NCBI GenBank assembly: GCA_029249345.1
Contig: JAQWHM010000021.1
Coordinates: 62,001 to 126,000, forward strand
Source of the DNA: UBA10348 sp002469915
GTDB taxonomy: Bacteria; Bacteroidota; Rhodothermia; Rhodothermales; UBA10348
DNA: 64,000 bases
Direction: 5' to 3'
Shown: positions 50,409 to 59,574 of the stretch, one piece after another
Layout: each line of letters starts with the position of its first letter
Position numbering within the stretch: the stretch's first letter is position 1
Position numbers and translations under genes: made by a program
Notes under the pieces: generated by a model
What the model saw: the letters and a program-made list of their open reading frames with translations, nothing else
What the model was told of the DNA's origin: nothing
Databases searched by the model: none

Positions 50409-53400
50409 ATGAAGCGCCTGTATACCCTCATATTACTCCTGTGCCTCGCGGCTCCAACAGCTCGCGATGCGGATGCCCAATACTTCCGGTATGGGAAAAA
50501 CAAGGTGCATTACGGCGAGCAAGAATGGTATTACCTCCAGTCAGAGCACTTCCGCGTGTATTACTATGACGAGGGAGAGTACCTGGCAGATTTTGCAGCG
50601 CACGCCGCCGAGGAAGCATTTGTCTCGCTTGAGAAGTTGTTTGAGTTAGAGCTAGAGGAGCGCATTCCACTCATCATTTATCGCAACCACGGTGAGTTCG
50701 CGGTAACGAATGCCGTCAATCTGCCCGTCTATTCGGACGGGATCGGTGGCGTGACAGAGCTTTTCAAAAACCGAATTGCTATTCCGTTTTCGGGTGATTA
50801 TCGGGATTTTCGGCGGGTCGTTCACCATGAACTGGTCCATGCGATTATCAATGAGGTGTACTACGGGGGATCGATCCAGTCGCTCATCCAGGCTGGCGCC
50901 AAAATGCGTATTCCGCTCTGGTTCAATGAAGGCTTAGCAGAATATGCGGCTCTCGGATGGGATACGCATTCAGACATGTATGTGCGCGAAGCCATCCTTG
51001 AAGATGACCTAGCTCCCGTGCGCTCTTTATTTGGGTATTACGCATACCGAGGTGGCCAAAGTGTGTGGGATTACATCGCCGAGCAGTATGGTGACGAAAA
51101 GGTTGCTGAAATACTTCGACGCCTTCGCTCAGCAAGGTCCGTCGAGCAAGCCATAGACCGATCCATCGGGTTGAACCTAGATGAGTTGTCGGACCGCTGG
51201 CAGCGAGCCCTGAGGGAAATCTATTTCCCGGAAGTGACCGCACGAGAATCCTTGGATGAAGTTGCACGACCCGTTATCACGCGTGAACAAGGGTTTTACA
51301 ATACCAGTCCCGCTCTTTCTCCCCTTGGCGACCAACTGGCGTATGTGACCTCGACCAATGGGCTATTTGATATTTATCTGGCCGATACGGACGATGGCGA
51401 GATCCAAAAGCGATTAATTCAGGGACAGATCTCGCGTGATTTTGAGTCGTTACCGGTACTTACTCCCGGTTTGGCCTGGAGCCCGGACGGTAGGGAATTG
51501 GCCGTGGCGGCCAGAAGCGGGGGGCGCGATGCGATCGTGATCGTCAATGTTAATTCGGAGGTTCAACGTAAAGTTGAACCTCCCGGATTACAGCAAATTC
51601 TGTCCCTATCCTGGAATCCAGATGGACGCCGTTTAGCCATGAGCGCGACCGACGGTACACAGAGTGATATTTATGTATTCAACCTCGACACCGAGCAGCT
51701 TCAGAACCTGACCGATGATGTCTTTGGAGACTTTGAACCTTCTTGGAGTCCAGATGGCGAAACCATTGTGTTTCATTCTGATCGAGGTGCAGACACAGAA
51801 CTGCGCAGACACACCGCCGAGGAAACCCGCATTTTCGAGAAAACATTTGAACAAAGTGATCTCTATGTGTGGCAACCTGGATCTCGATTCGTGCGACGCC
51901 TGACCTACGATGAGACATGGGATGACCGTAGTGCACGATTTGGAAATGATCCAAGTCTAGTCCTCTTCGTAAGTGACCGAAACGGCATCCCCAACCTGTA
52001 TGAAAAGCATCTTGTGAGCGGCCGCGTGCGCCCGCTCACCGACTTAGACATCGGCGTGATGCAAGTAGCTCTATCCACCAGTGGTGATTTGGCTGCGGTT
52101 GTGTCCCTCAAAGAGGGTACTCCATCTATTTACACCCTTCGGCGCCCCTTCGAGCGTACTCAGCCGCGCGACCCACTCATGCCAAATGTGTGGGCGCAAC
52201 GAGTAGATCAAACAGATTTCCGAGTTGCTCCAGCGCTCGCCGTCGCGGGACGAGCTCGGTTAGAGGGAAATCCCTTCTTGAGAGATGCCAATGACGGCAC
52301 ACCATATGTTCGTGGCCGCGATCGACTCAAACCAACTAAACCCGTTCATCTTGCACTGCAGGGACTTATCGATCCAGGGATGAATGTGGACTCTCTCCGG
52401 AATCTGCTCTCTTTTGACAGCCGTGAATCCATTGATCTGCCCATCGATTCTTTTGCGCGAGGCGTTACCATTGATTTCGAAGCACTAAAACGTGAGACCG
52501 GTTTAGTGCCCAATCCGGAATTCATAGCGTTTCCGGGAATCCAGACGGCTCCCATTCTGGATGATGATGGAGAATATGCTCCCCAGCGATACAAACTTCG
52601 TTTTTCGCCTGACATCGTATATGGTGCCGCTGGATATGACGCGCTCTATGGCGTTCAGGGAGTGACCCAAATGGTATTCAGCGATATGCTGGGCAATCAC
52701 AAGATGATCGTGTCCTCGAACCTATTGCTTGATCTGCGCAATTCGGACTACACGTTCTCGTATGTCTACCTTCCCCGCCGCGTGGACTGGTCGTTTTCTA
52801 CCTTTCACTTGTCCCGGTTACTTGCTGACTTCACGGTCGATAATCCAACCTATTACCGATATCGACAGTACGGCAGCTACCTCGAAGCCAGTCTTCCGTT
52901 CTCCAAATTTCAACGGCTCGATATCCGCATAGGCCTTGTAGGCGTAAATCAAGCCGACGTAACCGATGTAGCCCGCCCATCTAACTCACGCACGCTTTTT
53001 ATACCGGGCCTCACCTATACCAAGGATAGCACCACTCCGGGATACACCCATCCGATTGACGGATCCAGAATGGCTGTCTCCCTCTCGGGATCTCCCTTGG
53101 GTTTTAGAAACGGTATCACCTTTGGTACGGCTCTTTTCGACGCTCGCACGTACCGCTCTTTTGGAAAGGCACGCTACACCTGGGCCATGCGCTTTTCAAC
53201 CGGATTCTCGTTCGGGTCACACAAGCAGGTCTTCTACACGTCTGGCGTCCAGAACTGGCTCAACCGTAATTTTGATGATATAAATGGTTTTCCACTCGAG
53301 GACGTTACCGATTTCGTCTTCGCCACAGCCGTGATGCCTCTACGTGGATATGATATCAACGCCGCCAATGGATCCAACTTTGGACTAATCAACGCGGAGT

Positions 53401-53690
53401 TTCGTTTTCCACTCGTAGCCGCGCTTCTTCCTGGTCCAATTCCCGTCATTCCGCTCTACAATATTCAAGGACAAGTCTTTGCAGATGTTGGAAATATCTG
53501 GGGCGGACGGACATCGACGAGTCTTGAAAACTCAAGTAAGCGAAAGATCGATGACGTCTTAATAGGAACCGGTTTTGGAATCAGAACGCTATTCCTTGGA
53601 TATCCCGTTCGGCTTGACTTCGCCTGGCCGTTTGACGGTCGCACGTTTGGCGACAGAAGTACCTACATAAGCGTAGGACTAGATTTTTAG
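50409..53690 (+). CDS. Gluzincin peptidase - PD40 propeller - outer-membrane barrel multidomain protein
   Basis: The start is placed at 50409, giving a signal peptide (MKRLYTLILLLCLAAPTA) and 1093 residues. Three parts follow. First is a peptidase-MA-like domain with HELVH at 140-144 and a likely third zinc ligand E174 in WFNEGLAEYAALGW. Second is a TolB/PD40 propeller (about 290-610) with repeats such as PGLAWSPDGRELAVAAR, WSPDGETIVFHSDRGADTE and NDPSLVLFVSDRNGIPNLYEK. Third is a C-terminal BamA/surface-antigen-like barrel (about 740-1093). The barrel has DVGNIWGGRTS and a last strand ending in the aromatic STYISVGLDF expected for Bam recognition. It would be an outer-membrane-anchored protease or processing factor. 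The protein is followed by tig after 153 bases. Confidence 0.88.
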   Translation: MKRLYTLILLLCLAAPTARDADAQYFRYGKNKVHYGEQEWYYLQSEHFRVYYYDEGEYLADFAAHAAEEAFVSLEKLFELELEERIPLIIYRNHGEFAVTNAVNLPVYSDGIGGVTELFKNRIAIPFSGDYRDFRRVVHHELVHAIINEVYYGGSIQSLIQAGAKMRIPLWFNEGLAEYAALGWDTHSDMYVREAILEDDLAPVRSLFGYYAYRGGQSVWDYIAEQYGDEKVAEILRRLRSARSVEQAIDRSIGLNLDELSDRWQRALREIYFPEVTARESLDEVARPVITREQGFYNTSPALSPLGDQLAYVTSTNGLFDIYLADTDDGEIQKRLIQGQISRDFESLPVLTPGLAWSPDGRELAVAARSGGRDAIVIVNVNSEVQRKVEPPGLQQILSLSWNPDGRRLAMSATDGTQSDIYVFNLDTEQLQNLTDDVFGDFEPSWSPDGETIVFHSDRGADTELRRHTAEETRIFEKTFEQSDLYVWQPGSRFVRRLTYDETWDDRSARFGNDPSLVLFVSDRNGIPNLYEKHLVSGRVRPLTDLDIGVMQVALSTSGDLAAVVSLKEGTPSIYTLRRPFERTQPRDPLMPNVWAQRVDQTDFRVAPALAVAGRARLEGNPFLRDANDGTPYVRGRDRLKPTKPVHLALQGLIDPGMNVDSLRNLLSFDSRESIDLPIDSFARGVTIDFEALKRETGLVPNPEFIAFPGIQTAPILDDDGEYAPQRYKLRFSPDIVYGAAGYDALYGVQGVTQMVFSDMLGNHKMIVSSNLLLDLRNSDYTFSYVYLPRRVDWSFSTFHLSRLLADFTVDNPTYYRYRQYGSYLEASLPFSKFQRLDIRIGLVGVNQADVTDVARPSNSRTLFIPGLTYTKDSTTPGYTHPIDGSRMAVSLSGSPLGFRNGITFGTALFDARTYRSFGKARYTWAMRFSTGFSFGSHKQVFYTSGVQNWLNRNFDDINGFPLEDVTDFVFATAVMPLRGYDINAANGSNFGLINAEFRFPLVAALLPGPIPVIPLYNIQGQVFADVGNIWGGRTSTSLENSSKRKIDDVLIGTGFGIRTLFLGYPVRLDFAWPFDGRTFGDRSTYISVGLDF

Positions 53691-53843
53691 ACCTTTGGGC
53701 GGACGCAGAGTTTTCGTGAAAAGGCACTCAATCTGCTAAAACACTCGAACCAAACCCCCCAGATAAGGTTACGAATGGGCTACGGCAATAATTTGACCAA
53801 CCCACTTAGCCGGTCCCACCTTAGTATCCGGCCCCCAAGAAGC

Positions 53844-55142
53844 ATGAAGACGGAAATCAAAAAGATCACTGACGTCGAATTTGACCTCGAAATCGTCGCT
53901 GAAGCAGCCGACCTGGCTGATGAGATCAACGCTGCGGTTAATAAGCAGAAAGCACAAACTAACATGAAAGGGTTTCGTGCAGGCAAAGTACCAACCTCAC
54001 TCGTGCGTAGAGTCTACGGTAAAGCCCTCGCGTATGGCGTTGCCGAAGAAAGGGTCCAGAAGGCCTTTCAGGAAACAGTGCTCGAAGGCGATGACTACGA
54101 AGTTCTCGGCCAGCCAACGATCACCGATCTCGAGTACGAGTTCGAAGGGGATCTGAAAGCAGTAGTTCGATTTGGTGTTCGTCCCGATATCAAACTAGCC
54201 GACCTTTCCAAGGTTAAGGTTTCTCGTCTAACTCACGTAGTTGAAGACAAAGACGTAGAGAATGAGATCACTAACCTGATCGCTCCTCACGCAGATTTGA
54301 TTCCAGACGACGGTCCAGCCAAAGACGATTCCTATGTTTTGGTTGATATGCAGCGTCTCGACGAAAAGGGAAAGAAACCTGAAGGTGATGTGCAGGAAGA
54401 TGTGCCGTTCACGCTTTCTGACGAGAATCTGATGCCGGAAATCAAAAAGGCATTGGTTGGTCTGAAAGTCGGCAAGGCCAAAAAGGTCAAGTTTGATTCT
54501 CCGGACGGATCCGAAAAACGTCATTTCCAACTAACGCTCAAAGAAGTCAAGATCCGCGAGCTGCCTGAGCTCGACGAGGAGATGGTCAAGAAAGTGACCA
54601 ATGACAAGGTGGACAACGCGGAGACGCTTCGTACGCAGGTCAAAGAGCAACTCGTTTCGGGATGGGAGCAGCGCACTAAAGACCTTTTTCAGTCCGACGT
54701 GATTGAAAAACTAATCGAATTACACTCATTTGAAGTGCCGAATTCGGTTATCGACATGTACGTAGAGTCCTATCTCGAGGAGTTCAAGTCTCAGCGCGAA
54801 ATGAAAGAGCTTCCCGAAGGGTTTGATCTTGAAGGATTCAAAGCGGATCGCCGCGAACAAGCCGAAAATCAGGCTCGATGGATGTTTGTCCGTGACGCCA
54901 TCATCGCTGACCAGAAGATTGAAGTAACGGAAGATGCCCGCAAAGCACATTTCGAAACGATGGCTGAGCAAGGTGGATTTCCGATTGACATGCTCAAGCA
55001 ATACTACGAGTCCATGCCACAGATGATGGGTCAAGTAGACCAAGGTATCCTTTCCGATCTCGTTTTTGGTTACATCGGCGACACCATGAAGGTCACCGAC
55101 AAGGACAAGGATGCGTACGAGAAGGAGATGAAAAAGGGTTGA
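53844..55142 (+). CDS. tig: Trigger factor (ribosome-associated chaperone)
   Basis: Trigger factor holds nascent chains at the ribosome exit and has peptidyl-prolyl isomerase activity. The start at 53844 gives MKTEIKKITDVEFDLEIVAE; the longer frame to 53775 adds residues outside the family. The ribosome-binding signature appears as FRAGKVPTSLVRRVYG (usually FRxGK). An FKBP-like PPIase domain spans roughly 150-240, and a long helical C-terminal domain follows (IEKLIELHSFEVPNSVIDMYVE, in parts). The C-terminus is Lys/Asp-rich. The tig-clpP order is the common one; clpX is not adjacent here. Confidence 0.94.
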   Translation: MKTEIKKITDVEFDLEIVAEAADLADEINAAVNKQKAQTNMKGFRAGKVPTSLVRRVYGKALAYGVAEERVQKAFQETVLEGDDYEVLGQPTITDLEYEFEGDLKAVVRFGVRPDIKLADLSKVKVSRLTHVVEDKDVENEITNLIAPHADLIPDDGPAKDDSYVLVDMQRLDEKGKKPEGDVQEDVPFTLSDENLMPEIKKALVGLKVGKAKKVKFDSPDGSEKRHFQLTLKEVKIRELPELDEEMVKKVTNDKVDNAETLRTQVKEQLVSGWEQRTKDLFQSDVIEKLIELHSFEVPNSVIDMYVESYLEEFKSQREMKELPEGFDLEGFKADRREQAENQARWMFVRDAIIADQKIEVTEDARKAHFETMAEQGGFPIDMLKQYYESMPQMMGQVDQGILSDLVFGYIGDTMKVTDKDKDAYEKEMKKG

Positions 55143-55214
55143 TCCCGTATTTAGTGGACCTGTCCTCTTTCCTTTTTTCCTGATCAGTCAACCTGATGTC
55201 CTTCAAACACTGAA

Positions 55215-55247
55215 CCGCAGAAGCTTTCCGTCTCTGCGGAAAAGCTT
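55215..55247 (+). promoter_or_regulatory. Two mutually exclusive stem-loops in the tig-clpP leader
   Basis: Stem A pairs CCGCAGA (55215-55221) with TCTGCGG (55233-55239). Stem B pairs AAGCTTTCCG (55221-55230) with CGGAAAAGCTT (55237-55247), with one bulged base. The right arm of A overlaps the right arm of B, so only one can form at a time. The element lies 73 bases after the tig stop and about 100 bases before the preferred clpP start. A role in setting clpP expression relative to tig is possible but unproven. Confidence 0.4.
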
Positions 55248-55349
55248 GACGACTACCTTTGGAAAATGCGGAACCCGCCGATAACAGGAGCGGTTCGACA
55301 AACTACTTTTTCGGATTCCCCCGTACCAACCATTCAAACAAGCGATTCG

Positions 55350-56045
55350 ATGGTCGACGACTTTCTAAAATTCTCGAAGAGTCTCCACAGTTCATCCATT
55401 CCTAGCAGCATTCACGGTTCGTCGTTTCAGAACGCGCCCATGTCTACTCTCGTCCCGATGGTAGTGGAGCAGTCTAGTCGGGGTGAACGCGCCTATGATA
55501 TCTTCAGTCGTTTGTTGAAAGAACGCATCATTATGCTGGGTACGCCCATCAATGATGCCGTGGCCAACCTAATGGTTGCTCAATTGCTTTATCTAGCTTC
55601 CGAGGAGCCAGAAAAAGACATCAATATTTATGTCAACTCTCCTGGTGGAGTTATTGACAGTGGACTTGCCATCTATGACACGATGCAGTTCATTTCATGC
55701 GAAGTGTCCACTATTTGTGTTGGACTCGCTGCCTCCATGGGATCCGTATTGCTTGCAGCCGGTGCCTCAGGCAAAAGAGCTGCGCTTCCAAACTCACGCA
55801 TCATGGTGCATCAGCCACTGGGCGGCGCTCAGGGTCAGGCTTCGGATATCGAAATCCAGGCACGCGAAATCATGAAAATGAAAAAGAGCCTCTACGGCAT
55901 TCTAGCCCACCACACGGGTCAGACACCGGAGAAAATTGAGGAAGACGGCGATCGCGATTACTGGATGAGCGCGGCAGAAGCTAAAGATTACGGGTTGATT
56001 GACAACGTACTTACGCCGGGTGCTCAGAAAAAGAAAGACAAGTAA
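55350..56045 (+). CDS. clpP: ATP-dependent Clp protease proteolytic subunit
   Basis: ClpP is the barrel-shaped serine peptidase that degrades substrates fed by Clp ATPases. With the ATG at 55350 the catalytic triad is S129 (GLAASMGSVLLAAG), H154 (SRIMVHQPLGGAQG) and D203 (DGDRDYWMS), with family spacing. The frame extends to 55266, but the residues there (RNPPITGAVRQTTF) are atypical. A shorter start at 55440 (MSTLVPMVVEQ) is also possible. The propeptide-like N-terminal Ser-rich segment resembles Bacteroidota ClpP. A strong terminator follows. Confidence 0.95.
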   Translation: MVDDFLKFSKSLHSSSIPSSIHGSSFQNAPMSTLVPMVVEQSSRGERAYDIFSRLLKERIIMLGTPINDAVANLMVAQLLYLASEEPEKDINIYVNSPGGVIDSGLAIYDTMQFISCEVSTICVGLAASMGSVLLAAGASGKRAALPNSRIMVHQPLGGAQGQASDIEIQAREIMKMKKSLYGILAHHTGQTPEKIEEDGDRDYWMSAAEAKDYGLIDNVLTPGAQKKKDK

Positions 56046-56068
56046 GTAGTTCGTTAGCGAGACTTTTG

Positions 56069-56103
56069 ATGCGGGGCGCGGGATTTCATCCCGCGCCCCG
56101 CAT
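56069..56103 (+). terminator. Strong intrinsic terminator after clpP
   Basis: Perfect 16-base arms at 56069-56084 and 56088-56103 (ATGCGGGGCGCGGGAT and complement) close a three-base TTC loop and are followed by TTATTTT. It begins 23 bases after the clpP stop. Because the leftward lipoprotein gene ends at 56119, the symmetric stem could also stop transcription from that side. Confidence 0.9.
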
Positions 56104-56118
56104 TTATTTTGCACCATT

Positions 56119-56460
56119 TTATTTATTGGAGGCTCGGACTTTTACGGTGTAGATAGATGTGACATAGTCCTCATTCATGCATGTTGGCTCAATAGAGGAT
56201 TCACCACTGATCTTCTTGATGGCATAGCAGATCCCTCCTTCTTCACATTGAGCTCTGATCTCATCGTGAATGTTATCACATTTGATAATCGTGGTTTGCT
56301 CGTAATAAACCCGATCAAAGCCCACCACCGAGTAACGCGCCTCAGTCGTACCGAGCGCAAGCGTGTCGCCCAACTCGGCAGGCTGATCCAGCCTTAAATC
56401 AATGGGTGCAAAAGTTGCACATCCTGCTACTAGTACAAGTGCAATGATCAATCGCGACAT
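56119..56460 (-). CDS. Small lipoprotein of unknown function
   Basis: The start at 56460 gives a lipoprotein signal with lipobox LVAGC (MSRLIIALVLVAGC, Cys14) and a 113-residue product; the open frame continues upstream to 56511 without sense. The mature domain has a beta-rich part (LGDTLALGTTEARYSVVGFDRVYYEQTTIIK, in parts) and cysteines in KCDNI, QCEEGGICYAIK and PTCMNED that could form disulfides in the periplasm. No family is recognised. It is convergent with clpP and sits alone. Confidence 0.65.
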   Translation of the reverse strand: MSRLIIALVLVAGCATFAPIDLRLDQPAELGDTLALGTTEARYSVVGFDRVYYEQTTIIKCDNIHDEIRAQCEEGGICYAIKKISGESSIEPTCMNEDYVTSIYTVKVRASNK

Positions 56461-56629
56461 GGTATAATCTCTAATTGGTGGCTTCAATGTATTCAAATAT
56501 AGCCCTTCCAATCAGCAAACGTTTTTTCCTAGTCTCGCGCTATAACATCCACCGGATTCATTCAATGAGTACTTATGCGTGCCACATGAAAACAGATGTT
56601 ACCGAGCTCGAATTTTTGTACCTTTAAAG

Positions 56630-57763
56630 ATGATCCCATCTCTCATTGACCGCAATATCTATCCTTCTCTTTCGGAGGAGGTCTACCTGAATCAAGCTTC
56701 CATTGGCCTGATTGCAGATCCCGTCGTGCAGGCTATGCATCGTTTCCTGGACGATTCTGCTCGTCACGGAAATATGAAGTTGACCGACGAACAGGAAGTC
56801 GCATTGTTCAATGACCTCCGAAATCCGGCGGCCCGGCTTTTGAGGTGCAAACCAGATCAACTGGCCATCACGGCGTGTGCTAGTGACATTCTGGGCCAGC
56901 TCCCATACTGGTATAACCTGCATTCTGAGGACGAGATCATTCTGATTGAATCCGATTTTCCAGCCATTTCTCGGCCGTGGGTGGCCCTAGCCGAAGAAGA
57001 CCAGCCTCAGATTTGTTGGGTACGGGATGCCCCAAATAAAGACCTTACCGAAGCGATTATCCGTCAGATCTCGCCGCAAACACGTCTGATTCTAGTTGGT
57101 CATGTGCAATATGGAACGGGTTCGCTTGTTGACGTTGAGGCGCTAAGTGCGCAAGCTCGTCTTGCAGGCGCTGACCTGATCATTGACGCGACGCAGTCTG
57201 CAGGCGTTTTGGAGATCAATGGGCCGACTTGGCAGGTGTCCGCTGTCATCACGAGTGGCTACAAATGGCTAGGTGGTCATGGGGGTGTCGCTATTTCCTA
57301 TTTGTCCGATGCCCTCATTCAAAAAACTCCGGTTTTGGCTGGATGGATGGGTGCTCCTGAACCATTTGAGTTCGATACCCAAAGCGCACGCTTTGCGGGG
57401 CCAGCTTCGAAGTTTACACTTTCAACCATGTCCTACCTGTCTCTTACCGGTCTGGCAGCAGCGCTCGAACACACGCAATCAATCTTGGCTACAGAAACGA
57501 CATCACACGTTTTGGCATTGAGGATTTACCTTGAGAATAATATCAAGGATACGGGTTGGTCTTCCTTCAATACCACCTCGAGTTCAAGCCCAATCGTATC
57601 GCTGGCTCATACTTCAGCTGATGCGCCCAATGTGTACCAAGCCTTATTGGACAACGGTATTCATACCAGCCAGCGCAACGGCCGCCTCCGCATCTCACTC
57701 GCTCCATTCGTAAACTCGAGCGATATTGATCGATTGGTATCCGTTCTGAGTTTATACGATTGA
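56630..57763 (+). CDS. Class V aminotransferase-fold PLP enzyme
   Basis: The ATG at 56630 gives a 377-residue enzyme of the class V group. Fold features are the opening YLNQASIGLIADPVVQAM, the aspartate and glutamine in LIIDATQSAGVLEI (D186, Q189, cofactor ring contact) and the PLP lysine in ITSGYKWLGGHGGVAIS (K212). The C-terminal LRISLAPFVNSSDIDRL binds the substrate carboxylate in relatives. There is no conserved desulfurase cysteine loop, so it is more like isopenicillin-N-epimerase or kynureninase-type members than NifS. Substrate is unknown. It has no operon partners; the fucP gene ends 126 bases downstream on the other strand. Confidence 0.82.
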   Translation: MIPSLIDRNIYPSLSEEVYLNQASIGLIADPVVQAMHRFLDDSARHGNMKLTDEQEVALFNDLRNPAARLLRCKPDQLAITACASDILGQLPYWYNLHSEDEIILIESDFPAISRPWVALAEEDQPQICWVRDAPNKDLTEAIIRQISPQTRLILVGHVQYGTGSLVDVEALSAQARLAGADLIIDATQSAGVLEINGPTWQVSAVITSGYKWLGGHGGVAISYLSDALIQKTPVLAGWMGAPEPFEFDTQSARFAGPASKFTLSTMSYLSLTGLAAALEHTQSILATETTSHVLALRIYLENNIKDTGWSSFNTTSSSSPIVSLAHTSADAPNVYQALLDNGIHTSQRNGRLRISLAPFVNSSDIDRLVSVLSLYD

Positions 57764-57889
57764 ATTAAGGCAGGATTGAAGCCCGTTTTTCTTGAAGGAG
57801 AATCGGTCCGACCGGGCCGCACATGTATACCATTCTAGCAGGCCTTCATCCATTGTGTACCCTAAGACGTGACCTTTGCGGCAGCTGAG

Positions 57890-59152
57890 CTAAAGTGAGC
57901 GCTTACCGTACCGCGCGATCACTGCAAAACAAATCAGCGGCATCACGAAGGAAATACGAACGGCCGAATACCCACCAATCGATTCAAAATCGATCAATGC
58001 AGCCTGCATGGGCGGCATGATCGAGCCGCCGAGGATGGCCATGATCAGGCCAGCCGAGGCGAACTTAGCATCATCGCCCAATCCTTCAAGGGCAATGCCA
58101 TAAATGGTCGGAAACATGAGTGACATACAAGCCGATGTGCCGACTAGTACCAACAAACCGACCTGCCCGCCAATTAGGATAAGTACCGCGATAAGCACTC
58201 CACCGATCAAAGCGAGTCTCATCAACAATCCGCCGGGACTCACGAAGCGCATGAGGAACGTGCAGATGAATCGACTCGATACGAAGATGACCATTGCAGC
58301 AATATTGTAGCCTTGCGCTGTGACCGCATCCATTCCCAACTCGATCGTAGCATAATGGATGATGAAGGTCCAACACATGATTTGTGCACCGACATAGAAA
58401 AACTGTGCAGTCACACCTTCGAGGTACCTTCTGTTGGCTAACAGCCTACGAGTAGTCCCCCGAACGTCCAGCGCACCATCGTGACGCTCTTGCCCGGGCA
58501 TTTTTCGAACAGCAATGATAGCAAAAACGACCAGAAGAACGCCCGCAATAGCTAAATAAGGCGTGGCGATAATGGAAAGGTCAGCAGATGTAACCGAAGC
58601 CCATTCCGCGGCGCCCATGGCGCCGCGATCAGCTGCCGTTGCCGGATTAAGTCGTGCTAGAATAAATTGCTGGGCAATAAACATCCCCATCAGTGATCCG
58701 ATCGGATTGAAGGCCTGCGCCAGATTCAAGCGCCGCGTCGCCGTGTCTTGGGAGCCCATCGACAAGATGTAGGGATTGGCACTGGTTTCCAGAAAGGAAA
58801 GACCACAGGTCAGAACGAAATAGGCGACTAGAAAAGGCCAAAAGGCCATCATTTTGCTACCTGGGAGAAAAAGTAGCGCACCAAACGCATACAGTCCTAG
58901 TCCCACGAGTATTCCGGCCTTGTATGAGTACTTCTTAATGAAGAGAGCTGCGGGGAACGCCATCGCGAAGTATCCGCCGTAAAACGCAAACTGTACCAGT
59001 GAGCCTTGAAAATTGCTCATCTGAAGGATGCGAGAGAACGCAGCCACCATAGGATTGGTGATATCGTTCGCAAAACCCCAGAGCGAAAAGAGGAGCGTTA
59101 CCAGGATAAACGGTACGAGGACCTGTTTAGATACCACTCGTTCTCTACTCAT
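57890..59152 (-). CDS. fucP: Sugar MFS transporter of the FucP type
   Basis: This is a 420-residue major-facilitator transporter with about 12 helices. N-terminal features are LFSLWGFANDITNPMVAAFSR (the typical WGxxNDIxNPM motif of FucP), GYFAMAFPAALFIKKYSYKAG (loop 2-3) and CGLSFLETSANPYI. ARLNLAQAFNPIGSLMG and SLMFPTIYGIALEGLG complete the pattern of L-fucose/glucose/galactose:H+ symporters. Its start overlaps the fucU stop by four bases, so the two are co-translated. L-fucose is the best substrate guess because of the mutarotase partner, but related hexoses are possible. Confidence 0.88.
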   Translation of the reverse strand: MSRERVVSKQVLVPFILVTLLFSLWGFANDITNPMVAAFSRILQMSNFQGSLVQFAFYGGYFAMAFPAALFIKKYSYKAGILVGLGLYAFGALLFLPGSKMMAFWPFLVAYFVLTCGLSFLETSANPYILSMGSQDTATRRLNLAQAFNPIGSLMGMFIAQQFILARLNPATAADRGAMGAAEWASVTSADLSIIATPYLAIAGVLLVVFAIIAVRKMPGQERHDGALDVRGTTRRLLANRRYLEGVTAQFFYVGAQIMCWTFIIHYATIELGMDAVTAQGYNIAAMVIFVSSRFICTFLMRFVSPGGLLMRLALIGGVLIAVLILIGGQVGLLVLVGTSACMSLMFPTIYGIALEGLGDDAKFASAGLIMAILGGSIMPPMQAALIDFESIGGYSAVRISFVMPLICFAVIARYGKRSL

Positions 59153-59574
59153 TCCACCAATCCTTTTTTGAGAATGATGTTGCCATACTTCCTCGTCTCA
59201 CCCGTAATAACGACCGCAAAGGCCTCCATGGCCCTCTGGTAGAACTCCAACCGATCAATCCGGGCTGGAGCTGCCGCTCCAGATTCGTATTGTTGCACGA
59301 CGGTCATATAGTCTGCTTCAACCGCCGGGTCTAATTCGTCCCCTTCCACAACAGCCATCATGGTAAGGGGATCTGAATAGGTATCTAGCGGGAATAAATC
59401 TAAAATACCTTCGAGCAGTGGCTCCACAGGCACACCATCAGCACGAATGACTTCGGCACCCAACGTATGACCCGGAAAATGAGCGTCCGCAAGGACGATT
59501 TCATCTCCGTGCCCCATTTCTGCCAGAATCCGAAGTAACTCCGGACTGATTAATGGCGAAATACCCTTCAACAT
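59149..59574 (-). CDS. fucU: RbsD/FucU family sugar mutarotase (fucose mutarotase-like)
   Basis: The 141-residue protein interconverts alpha and beta anomers of a sugar. Conserved blocks are MLKGISPLISPELLRILAEM, then GHGDEIVLADAHFPGHTLGAEVIRADG (catalytic histidine in DAHFP) and PLTMMAVVEGDELDP. FucU usually handles fucose, RbsD ribose; FucP downstream favours fucose. Its ATG overlaps the stop of the upstream LVIVD gene (TAATG), and its stop overlaps fucP, so a single transcript of three coupled genes is likely. Other fucose genes (isomerase, kinase, aldolase) are not visible here. Confidence 0.9.
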   Translation of the reverse strand: MLKGISPLISPELLRILAEMGHGDEIVLADAHFPGHTLGAEVIRADGVPVEPLLEGILDLFPLDTYSDPLTMMAVVEGDELDPAVEADYMTVVQQYESGAAAPARIDRLEFYQRAMEAFAVVITGETRKYGNIILKKGLVE

